NCBI GenBank assembly: GCA_900095095.1
Contig: FMBT01000482.1
Location: 16,127-80,126, forward strand
Source of the DNA: Fragilariopsis cylindrus CCMP1102
Taxonomy: Eukaryota; Bacillariophyta; Bacillariophyceae; Bacillariales; Bacillariaceae
Length of the DNA stretch: 64,000 nt
Direction: 5' to 3'
Shown one piece after another: positions 11,847 through 21,883 of this stretch. The position numbers and the translations under genes were made by a program. The stretch's first letter is position 1. Every line of letters starts with the position of its first letter. Below the pieces are notes generated by a model, which saw only the letters and a program-made list of their open reading frames with translations, did not search any database and was not told the origin of the DNA.

Positions 11847-12220
11847 CCTCCCTCTTAGGTCAGAATTATTTTGGTACCTCTCGCAAAGCATATCTCCCCC
11901 ACAACGAGTCTGGTCGAAAATTGCTTGCAAGGTTGAAATTCGCATTTACGCATGGACTCGTTTTTCGGATTGGGACTAGTTTGACCACCGGTAAGTTTAA
12001 CTTAGCTATAGATAGTTTGCTGATAGTCCACTGATTCTCTATGTATATCTCATGTATCAATGTGCACTAACAAACATTTAAAACAGGCACAGCCAATGAA
12101 ATCACGTGGGCAAGTATCCATCACAAAACCAGTTTGAATGCAGGAGCCCACGGCTACCCCGACGATCAATATTTGACCAATTGCAATGATGCATTGGATG
12201 CACTCCATGTGCCCAAGTAA
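10484..12220 (+). CDS. DTC-RING-DTC protein, Deltex-like E3 ubiquitin ligase
   Basis: Four exons (10484-11556, 11676-11716, 11859-11990, 12087-12220) join in frame to 459 aa. After a His/Gln-rich leader comes a Deltex C-terminal (DTC) domain at about 43-177, with GPSGTM, a YSIPSRIQ-like strand, HPKPG, RKAYLP, PHKTSKTGG and GFPDASYL. A RING-H2 finger follows at about 267-315 (CPICLD, CRHCFHKDC, CPTCREL). A second DTC domain (322-459) has GPSGRM, a GIQ strand, GTSRKAYLPHNESG, GTSLTTG, HHKTS and GYPDDQYL. Deltex proteins are E3 ligases whose DTC binds ADP-ribose/NAD and couples ADP-ribosylation to ubiquitination. Normal Deltex has one DTC, after the RING. The second copy keeps HHKT; the first has PHKT, so it may bind differently. 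All introns lie in the second copy. Confidence 0.85.
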
Positions 12221-12625
12221 TAAAGCGGAAGAGATTTCCGTAATCTAGATGGCGACAATTATATTGATCGTATGATAACGATAATAGACAAAAATTGTCG
12301 TAGCATAAAAGAAAAACAATATACATCTATGATAGACAATATATTGTAGCTACTGTAAAAAATGCACATATAAATATTCCAGCACCATTATCAACCTTCT
12401 AAGTATTTAGCATCATTTGTCCTACTCGTATTCCTGGTATATCAACATCATCATCTCATATCTTTAAAATGAATTATTTATGAAAATGAAAATATAGATA
12501 GCCAAGGTCAGGCAATGGCCTGTTGTGAGAGATTATATAGTCCTTTCTTCCAGAGCCTTCGTATTTCAAAAAATCATCAAAATAAAAAATGAAGACAAAA
12601 ATGAAGACAAAAACAATTTTATGTT
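12221..12625. other. Intergenic region
   Basis: A 405-bp AT-rich spacer with a TACTGTA site near 12352. I see no gene. Confidence 0.5.
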
Positions 12626-14066
12626 TTGATGACAATTCACAAACTCAATACAGTTCACAGTAAGTTATGTATACCTGAACTCAAAACTGTAATTGAAGTT
12701 GACATTATTATGTCGGTACCTTTATTTGCACGAGACCCTTCGAATTTTCGTCCATCACCATCAGAATTTCAATGTGGCGAGCGTTTGGAAGAGGGCGGCG
12801 GAGATGTGGGGATAGGCGGAGTGGTATTCTTTTGTACGCTTCCCAGAAGCAATGAAGATAACAATAGCAGTGATGACGATGAAAACGAAAACGAAAACGA
12901 AATAAGCGACAACCAACTAATCTTTAGTTGTCGAGATCGGTCGTGTGGTGTTTTGGAAAAGCAAGAGTCGGCCGTGACAAATGAACAATTTGAAGCAACA
13001 CAAAATTCTACAGCTGTCGACCCTTTCTTCTTCGATACGGGGTAAGTACTACTATTTAAAAAAAAAAATGCGACTGTAATATTGCAAATGCATTGGATAC
13101 TATGCCTAGGGAAAATATTTCTTTTTCTTTGGTCTGATAAAAATTAAATGTTTACTGAAATTGTTACGCATTACGTATGATGTAGGTACACGCTAGCTGG
13201 AAGGACAGGGTTTCAAGTCTGGAGTGTAAGTAAAATATATCTGACTCTCAAAAAATGTACTGAATACACGAAGAAGATTTTCTCACGTTTTCTTTCGATG
13301 AATGTTCGTCTTCTTCTAATATCACTAATATTGTAAATGTGGCACTGTAAGGTAGGGAACGAGACTGTTGATAGAATCTCTTTTGTTTCCGTTGCCGGAT
13401 GATAATAATCGACTTATTACCATTCGTAAATCATTAAGCACGAAAACAATTCTGGAGCTTGGGGCTGGTGTTGGAGTCGTCGGTACAGCCTTGGCAGCAT
13501 CGGGATGTCAAGTTTTACTAACCGATCTACCGACCTTGGCCGAACATTCTCTACTTCCGAATTTGATTTGCAATCGAAAGATCGAAGGAGAAATAAGATC
13601 AAGCACCAAAGAACCACCGACTTGGCTACGTAATGCGTCACACGAGCTGGATTTTGAGGAGATGGAAGATGACGATGATGTTGTTTTTCCAATAGGCAAT
13701 ATGGGTGGATGGGCTAGTATTGCTACAGTCGATTGGACTGAACCCTTGAACGAGCAGGTGTCGTCAATCTCTTCATTAGATTGGATAATTGCAAGTGATT
13801 GTGTGTGGCTAGTGAGTATGTTGGAATCTTTGTTAAATACAGTGGATTCTTTGTTCAGGAATAATGAAAATGCCAGATTGCTTTTAAGCTTTCAACGACG
13901 GGATTCAACCGATAGTACTCGATTCTCAAGTGTCAGTAGTATTGTGAATAGTGTCCAGGAAAGAGAATGGTCACTTGATTGTTTGGCGTGGAATTTCGTT
14001 CGTCAGGAAGGAGACAATGAACCTAAAGAAGTATTCGTGTTTGAAATTGCACCGCTCAAGCGATAG
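12626..14066 (+). CDS. METTL21-type (Methyltransf_16) protein methyltransferase
   Basis: Three exons (12626-13041, 13186-13225, 13356-14066) give 388 aa. Acceptor 13355 is preferred because the AG at 13350-13351 would bring in a stop; this choice yields GFQVWSGTRLLIESLL, the family's G-x-x-W-x-x-x-x-x-L region. SAM motif I is ELGAGVGVVGTALAASG, followed by LLTDLP, and the post-motif strand is DWIIASDCVW, equivalent to the DxxY/W region of lysine methyltransferases. An acidic low-complexity stretch (about residues 85-95) precedes the domain. The family methylates lysines on chaperones, elongation factors and similar proteins; the substrate cannot be told from sequence. Start is ambiguous: Met at 12626 or at 12710 (MSVPLFARDP), the latter more like a normal N-terminus. 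Confidence 0.8.
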
Positions 14067-14182
14067 CAGTAGAAGCAATATAACAGAATAATTTTCACAT
14101 GAAAATTTTTAGAGAGTAGCATATAGTTTGATTATCTATCTTATTGTTTTACAGCATGCACGCACTAATTTTCATTTAAGAA

Positions 14183-16578
14183 CTACACAGTCAGTGCATC
14201 CGAACCTTCTGGTTTCAACTTCTTCGATCCCGGATCTGTGCTTTCCTCGGCTTTACGTTTCGTGCCATTAGTGTCATCGTCGTCGTCGTCATCATCGTCG
14301 TCGTCGTCGTCGTCTTTCGAATCCCCGGCAAGTTTTTGCAATTTCTTTGCCTCTTTCTTACTCTTAGCTATGTCATCTTTTAGCTTCTTTAGTTGTTCTT
14401 GCAGTGCGATTTGTTCTTCTTGGCTTTTGAGAAGTTCATCTTGAACTGCATTATTCCCAGAAGCTGTTCCAGAACCACCGGTGGACTTACCATCTCCGTT
14501 TCCGTTTCCATCATTGGTTACTGTTTTTGAGGATGCACTTGCACCAGAGGACACTTGTTGCATCATTTGCTGCTGCTGCTGCTGCTGTTGTTGGTTTCCC
14601 ATTCCCATGTTACCACCACCACCACCCATAGCGTTCATTCCATGCTGCGACCCCCCTTGATTATTCATACCGTTAGAAGAATTATACATACCATCCATAC
14701 CACCACTGCTGCTGTTACCACCCCCTCCACCGCCACCGCCTTGCTGTTGAAGTAGCATTGCCATTTGGTCATTTCGTCCAGGACCTCCAGAATTGTCATG
14801 AGCTTGTTGCTGCTGAAGTTGTTGTTGCTGCTGTTGAAGTTGCTGTTGCTGATACAAATTCATCATTAATGTTGTCTCCTGGATCTCGTTCAACAAGTTC
14901 ATGTGATGAAGTTTTAGCATCCTAAAACGTCATGAAAAAGAAGTACAGAAAAGAAAAACGATTAGATTGATGTAGATTAAAGCGAAAAGGGAATACAGGT
15001 TTTCTGACTTCGGTATGGAGTGTTTGCAACAACGCTTAGAACAAACTTACTCATAATGTCTTTTGTTATTATTATTATCATCATTATATTTGGTTAAAAG
15101 TAATAGCGATAGAAAGTACGGATAACAACATATAGTGAAAAGCGAATGTTAGAAGGAAAAAGTTATATCAGTACTGGCATGAGTGTCAGGCTGATATTAC
15201 GTTTCTTTAAATTAAATAGTACTCACTGGTTAGGATTCACAGATAGACCCATTTGAGGCATACTCGAAGATCCGCCACCCATACCACCCAAACCCAAGCT
15301 GGATGCTCGACGTTGCTGTTCTTCGCGTTTCTGAGCATAATGATCAGCACGTGCAGCTTCGAAAGCAGCTCCGGCACCACCTCCAACGTATGGTCTATGT
15401 GGTGGGTCAACAGTATTCCCTCCATCTAAACCTAATGGACCAAGTGAATTCAATGAACTTCTTCGATTGTTGATATCATCATTTAACATGGAAAGTCCTA
15501 ATGAAGAATTACGGCGTTGCTGCATTAAGTTGTCCAAATCCGTAAATCCCATACCCAAGCTATCTTTCCTATTTTGAACAGCCGGTAAAGGAGCAGCAGC
15601 TGCAGCCCCTTTTATTGTTGCGATTTTAAATTTTGATGATAAGATAATGGGTCAGTCAGTATGATAATAAAATAAGATAAAATAGAGGGGATTTGTTGTT
15701 GTTATCGCATAATACGAAGCAATTCACAGCAATGAATACATGACTTACTAGAAGCTTTTCTTGGCGTAGGGGTATCATCATCATCACCAGTTTTCCTCCC
15801 CAACCTCCCACTAACTACACGAACTCCTAATCGTTCTAGTTCCGTCATGACCCATTCACGGGTAGGTTTTGGACGCATCGTTGACCGCCAAGCTCTTGTT
15901 AGAGCCTTGGCTCGTGCACATTTCTCATCGGCTTCACTAGAAGGAAATGTACCAAGAGCAATGGTCTTGCCAGCCCACTAAAGTTACATTTATATTGTAT
16001 TATATCATAATATTATATTATATTATACAGTATACAGTATGTTACAATTTTGTACCACAAAAGCAATTCTTTGTGAGCAAAAACATTTTTTTCAATAAAT
16101 AATAAATATTATTTAAATGAAATAGCGCGCGGGTTGTGATAAAATGCTATGACAAAAAACAAATGTCTATTTTAAGCATTCCGTATCCTTTAAGTAATCA
16201 ACATAAGTAATAACATCGTGTAAAGAGTATGATAACTTTTCTTCATCGAGCATCTTCACGACATTCCCATCGCTTGCGCAACACTTTAATGCCTTAAACC
16301 ATCAAATAGACACAAGAAGTTGAATCTGATTTCTGGCTCGTAAGTACTGAACGTACGTAGAATCTACGTGAAACACGATGACCTAAATCGTGGAAATGCA
16401 TCAAAATGGAAAGCATATGCCTATCTCTATGACCTCCATTATGTCATCCCATTCAAATTCTTTCATAAAATTATTTAAAATTAATATCAGATTCACTTAC
16501 CTTCACATGGACTGCTTTCTTGCCTGTATTTGACGGGGCACTAGCTCCGTTCGCATTTGCTGTAGTATCGTTATTCAT
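14183..16578 (-). CDS. Gln/Gly-rich protein with an AP2-like N-terminal region; unknown function
   Basis: Four exons on the minus strand: 16578-16501, 15977-15749, about 15599-15227 and 14921-14183, giving about 472 aa (acceptor 15608 is also in frame, adding 3 aa). I do not recognise the family. Exon 2 encodes a compact basic domain with WAGKTIALGTFPSSEADEKC, an Ala/Lys/Arg-rich helix, and PTREWVMTELERLGVRVV. The LGTF-x(n)-A-K pattern recalls AP2/ERF domains but key residues are too few to assign it. The C-terminal half has poly-Gln, Gly/Asn and Met-rich tracts, a coiled coil (about 130-190 residues from the end of the protein back to 60), a D14 run and a likely NLS, TKRKAEE. Composition suggests a nuclear regulator. 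Intron 1 (523 bp) is long for this window. Confidence 0.65.
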
Positions 16579-18027
16579 GATAGATGTTATTCGTTATTTC
16601 TATTAATACGTAGTAGTAGTAGTCGTCGTAATATCGGTAGCTAATTTGAATTCGTTGAATACGATGTGGCTATTTACGTGCTTATCGTTATAACTAGAAA
16701 TCCTTTTAGGCACAAAAATTCGCCTTGCTGAAATGTAGTGAATTTGGGAATAAACAAGGGCGTCAAAACTATCTCTGTTGACTGTAATAATATCACAATG
16801 GAGTTGAATGTTATTTTTGGTTGAAGAAATGAGTACGGCAGTTTCAGTTCGATACTGTACACAAGTTTTTCGTTGACGTTGGTTAACTCGATTTACAGCC
16901 TGTAACTTCACGTACAAACTACCGGAAATTATTGAATTTTTTCAGAAGATTTTGCGCCAGGCAGCACGTACAATTTCAAATTTGTCGAGTTTCACGCTAC
17001 AACTACCAGCTACCACGTACAGTACTAATACGGTTGGTTGACAGACAAACGTCTCCCTCACAGAAGCTTCTCCAGAAAATTTAATTCATATCATGATTAA
17101 ATTATTGCATAATTTGAGATGTAATGCTAGTAGTAGACTAGTAGAAAGTAATAGTTGTTACAATAAAACATGACAAGTGTAGTGAATCCAATAATGCTGA
17201 ACCGCATCACAACGGCCTGCACAATAGGGACCAGCTATAGCCTTACTGCTGTTGTTGTATAAAATATATATCACATACCCCACATAATGTGTTCTCCTCT
17301 ATGAATACATATTCATAATCTCAATCATCAATATTGCATGAGCCACCCTCAATCAAAGATGTTAGTGCCACCACAAGGAGCATTTTGAAGGTAGCTTTTC
17401 CAACTATCAATTTTGCAATCTGAAGCAACATTATTAACAACTGTAGGTCCTATACGTATTTTTGTATGGAGTTATGTATGTCAACAACCAACAATAATAT
17501 TATACAACATCATCCGTAGCAAATCATCAGGATATGATTGGAGAGGAAAAGAGCTATAGACTATACTATAGGTAGGACAACTCAATGCTTTGTTGGAACT
17601 TGAAGTGTGTTATCATTTTAGTCCAAGAAATATAAAACAATACAAAACAAGACAAGTAACCTGCGTATTCAATTTAATCTAATAGTACTAAAGATAATTT
17701 TTTAACAAAATAAATAATATTCTCCCCGAAAAGATAGCGTATCAATATAATGGTTAACTTCTGTAGATATCAAATTCCTCCGATGTATTTTAAGTATTGA
17801 AGTATATTTATATCCCCCCTCCGCTCCGGTCCACAGAGAGCTTTGCTTTTTAAAAAAAAGGCTTCATATCGCCGCAGATTCAGCAAGTTAAATTTTATGG
17901 ATTTTATTATATTATATTATATTATTTGTATACTGTATGATACATGCTCTGCTCAAACCGTTTATGTTGTTGTCTTCTTCTTTTTCTCTTTCTTCTCTCT
18001 TTCTTATGCTGTTCCTATGTTAATATT
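16579..18027. other. Intergenic region
   Basis: About 1.45 kb of AT-rich DNA. It contains two adjacent TACAGTA sites near 16027-16040 just inside the neighbouring gene's intron and more near 16853, 17019 and 17932. Short open frames here have no recognisable features. I see no tRNA boxes. Confidence 0.5.
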
Positions 18028-18243
18028 CTAAAAAATATTTATTAACTCCAACCAACTAGCAGGACAAGGTTGTGTTGTCATACCATAAAATATAACAGCC
18101 GGTGCAAAAGTATAATATAGTAATGTTTTGGAACGTTGGAACATAAAATCAATATCGAAAATTTTAGATAAAAGTACTGTAGGTGATATTGTAGCAAGGG
18201 CACTGGCGCTTCCCGTTTGTTTGCGTCTTCGTGGAACGGGCAT
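18028..18243 (-). CDS. TOM7: TOM7-like mitochondrial import receptor subunit
   Basis: A 71-aa frame, MPVPRRRKQTG to LELINIF. The N-terminus is basic, and a single hydrophobic segment near residues 40-60 contains FAPAVIFYG. This closely resembles the F-I-P-L-V-I-Y-L-G core of TOM7, and the Pro- and Leu-containing C-terminal tail also fits. TOM7 is a tail-anchored subunit of the outer-membrane TOM complex that modulates its assembly. The length matches TOM7 (55-75 aa). There are no other coding candidates nearby. The call rests on about ten residues plus topology, so it is moderate. Confidence 0.55.
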   Translation of the reverse strand: MPVPRRRKQTGSASALATISPTVLLSKIFDIDFMFQRSKTLLYYTFAPAVIFYGMTTQPCPASWLELINIF

Positions 18244-18840
18244 TATTGATTATTTATTTATTTTTGCTTTGTTTTGTTTTTCTACCTACGGTAACGTTAC
18301 GTACGCTGCTGTAAATAAATGATTATTCAGATTACGAGAGGGAAAAAATATGTAAGAATGAAGATGAAGAATCAGATTATTTGCAGACACAATGATGTAA
18401 TGATGCATAGCTTGTTTCTATGATAGATGGTATATAATTTCTCACCTTTCGAATATACTTGTATATTGTTGCTGTCGCTGTTGTTGTTGTTGTTGTCTTG
18501 TGTTGTCTTGTTATTGTTGTGATATGTAATTTGTATGCGTAAATTGTATGCAATAAAGAATGTTCATTTTTCTACTGGAAAACTGTGATCGTCTGTCCTA
18601 AGTCCGTCCGCTCTTTTTCGAGTTTATTAGCAAAACCGTAAAATCAACAAAAATCACAAATCACACATCACATCATTATTTGCTTCGATTTGTAACTTGA
18701 AACTGATAACGTTACTTACACAATCATCGAAATCAAAAAAAAAATCTGCCTACTGTAGTCAATAATAGCAACAATCAATCATCATAGAACGTTAATATAA
18801 TATATTTATTTATGCTTAGGATATTCAATATTAATATAGC
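18244..18840. other. Intergenic region
   Basis: Divergent spacer between the TOM7-like gene and PRORP-A, with a TACTGTA site at about 18751, 90 bp before the PRORP-A start, and a short TTG-repeat near 18475-18500. No gene seen. Confidence 0.5.
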
Positions 18841-20358
18841 ATGCATATATATTTGCCGGTAGCGGTATTTGCTGTCGTCGTCGTGGTGTACTGTGAGGCG
18901 TTTTCTACTGCGGTGGACAAGATATCATCATCGACGAGGAGAGTTTCACTACTGTCGTCACTGACAACGACAATGACAAGAACTATGATATCATCTACCG
19001 ATGCTACGTTAAATTTTCGACAACAACAACGACAAAGAATACCTACATTGATCATGGCTATGACTACTTCCGATGAGAACGATATGATATCAACGACAAC
19101 ATCACCACCGCTTGTCGTATCTGAAGAAGAAGAAGAAGTAGACACCAAAAATGGAAATGGAAATGAAAACGAAAATGAAAAAAATAATAATGTTCCGTTT
19201 GATGATAATGCTTGGATGGCATATGAAACGTTGATGACGAAAATCGCAAAACAAACACGAAAGGTTAAAAACTTTGACGAGGAAAGTGTTTCAAAGTGTC
19301 GAACATATTTGTTATCTCGTGAACAATATATTTCTTCTGGTGTTCCAGATGTTATTATTGAAAATAATGCTGAAAAATCAATGTTACAATCATCTATAAG
19401 AACACAAGCAGAATCCTTTCGACAACGTTATAACTTTACATCAGAAGAATTTGATTTCGTTACACGAAGTTTTGTTAAATTAGGTGACATGAGTGCAAAA
19501 AATCAATCCAAAAAGAGAAACAACAAAAACAAAAACAATCACGACCATATCGATAACAATAACAATAACAGTAACAATAACGAAATTGATCATCGATTGC
19601 CAGTTGCTGTAGCCTGGTACAAACTGAAAGAAATGGGATCCATTCCACAGGAAAATTCCATGAGTACATACATGTATATTCTTAGCTCTAGTAATAACAA
19701 CGATAACAACAACGACGACGACAACAACAACGATAATGATAATGAAATTGCTGTTGCTATTGTAGATGATGCTCTATTGGAAGTCGTTACGTGTCACGAT
19801 GTACTCTACAAAAAAAATGAGAAAACGTTGACAATTCGAATGAAAAGTTTGGTCGCTAGGGGACGAATCGATGAAGCCGAAGAGATTTTCGCTGCTAGTT
19901 TCGACGAAAGTAATAGTAGTAGTGGTAGTAGCAGTAGTACCCCCGAAAAAGAAGAATCGAAAAATGAAATATCGAAAGAACGCGATAATAAAAGTAACAA
20001 TAATCAAGTAGGAAAACTACGGACATACATGCCGTTGATGGAACATTATTGTAAGGTCGGCGACCTGACGTCTATCTTAAGACTGTATCGAAAGATGCAA
20101 GATTCAACTGGCGTGTATTGGGACGTCGAATCATATACTATATTGTTGTCGTCGTTAGCTAGATTCGGATATTTCTTTACTAATAACGACCATCAACAAC
20201 AAAGCGACGATAATGAAGAATACGGGCCAAATCTTTTCGATACTTTGGTATTGAACATGGCAAGTGATATCTTGGAACTTACGGAAGCAACGTTCCTGGA
20301 CTTGACCGAGTCATTTCGAATTGGTCATAGAGACCATTTAAACTTGACGTCAATCGAC

Positions 20359-20396
<38 letters not shown>

Positions 20397-21830
20397 CGAC
20401 GAAAAAGAATCATCTGCTATGGAGATTGTCGTGGATCGAGTAGAAATTCCCACACAGAACGGGACATGTCCTACCACTGGGGTGAAGTTGCGTTTGTTGT
20501 CGTTAGACGATACACAAAGACAACACGTTCACGATACATTACTAGAAATGGCACGGACCAGTACAGAAATATTTATCGATATGAATATTGAACGCGAGGC
20601 TAGGAACCTTGAACGGCAGGCCAGACAACGTAAACCGACTCGTAATAACAAAAAGAAAGCTATAAAAAGTAACAGCAAGAAAGGGGAGACGGTAACCGGT
20701 CATATCTCTGGAGATGTTGAGAGCAAGGAAATCAATAAGGAAGCATACGGGTATCAAGAACTATTGAGATTTTCAAAATGGCTTGAGTGAGTTCTTTCAA
20801 AAAGAAGATGCACTTCGTGATTGTGTTTGCTTTGATTGAAGCTGAAACGAACAACGGTTCAAAGACATCATGTGTACATGATAGCTATTTTATTCATTTT
20901 CTAAAACTTTTCATTCGCTTCTCTTTTCTAATCGTTCCTTTTGGGATATTCTTCTGTAGTGATCGTGAGGGAGACATGTTTACCACTATTGTTGGTAAGT
21001 TTGAATTTTGTTTGTTTTCATCGATTTAGGGTGCGCATATCCATTTATTTTTTGCTTACTGATTTTACTATTTCCTTCCTTTAAAACGAATTTGAAAGAT
21101 GGTGCAAATGTTGGTTACTACGGACGCAGCCAAGTTCATTATAGTTCCATACAGAAAGTGATAGAAAAGCTGGAAAGCATGGGAGAACGACCTCTTGTTG
21201 TGATGCCAGAAAAGTACACGCAAAGTTCATTTCAGGCTTCTAATTTCCATCAAAAATTAACAGAAAAAGATATGGAAGTGATTGAGCGGTAAGTCTTGGG
21301 GATCCTCAAGTTAAACATTCCGGAAACTAGATTCTCCTCATTTTTCTTTCTTCTTTTTTATTGATTTTTTCAACTGATTTTTTTTAAATGTTTAAAGGCT
21401 TCGGGAGAAGGATATAATGTACACTGTGCCTCGACTCGTCTTGGACGATTATTTCTGGATGCTTGGCAGCGTATCAAACCAAACCAATGCTACTCAACGT
21501 GGAGATCTCAATATACCCATAGGAGACGATCAGGGTCGATTTCCAGGGATGAGACCAATGCTAGTGACAAACGATAAGATGAGGGATCACAAACTCGATC
21601 TTCTTGAGCCTCGCGAGTTTAGACGATGGTGTAGTTGCCACGTTGTCAATTATGACATATCATTTTTTGAAGATGACGAATGGGAAGAAGATAGGAATAT
21701 ATCTTTCGTCCCTGCGGATTCATTCAGTTCTGAGATACAAGTCAATGCACATGAAAGAGGAAGGGGAAACGTGTGGCATTTTCCTATTGAAGGTTCTACA
21801 GATTGGCTATGCATATGGATCAAAAGATAA
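18841..21830 (+). CDS. PRORP: Protein-only RNase P (PRORP-A), predicted plastid-targeted
   Basis: Four exons (18841-20786, 20960-20994, 21099-21288, 21398-21830) give 867 aa. The N-terminus is a signal peptide ending in VVVYCEA|FSTAV, the A|F junction of diatom plastid leaders. PPR-like helices are at LPVAVAWYKLKEMG and LRTYMPLMEHYCKVGD. The central zinc region has GTCPTTGVKLRLL with only one Cys of the usual CxxC. The NYN/PIN metallonuclease domain follows: DGANVGYY, LDDYFWM, TNDKMRDH (the family's catalytic Asp residues), then the C-terminal His/Cys pair (WHFPIEG, WLCIW). PRORP cuts the 5' leader from precursor tRNA. Asn-rich insertions inflate the length (plant PRORPs about 530-570 aa). 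It converges with a second PRORP 53 bp downstream. Confidence 0.88.
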
Positions 21831-21883
21831 AAAATAATAGCAGCCCAACTAAAATAGCATTATATTATAACCCAGCATAGGCT

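Noticed and set aside
13352-13367. Upstream acceptor (AG at 13350-13351) for methyltransferase exon 3
   Set aside because: It would place TAG in frame; the AG at 13354-13355 keeps phase and restores the conserved GTRLLIESLL.
16603-16917. 104-codon minus-strand frame upstream of the Q-rich gene
   Set aside because: No motif, random-looking composition, and it lies in the promoter of that gene.
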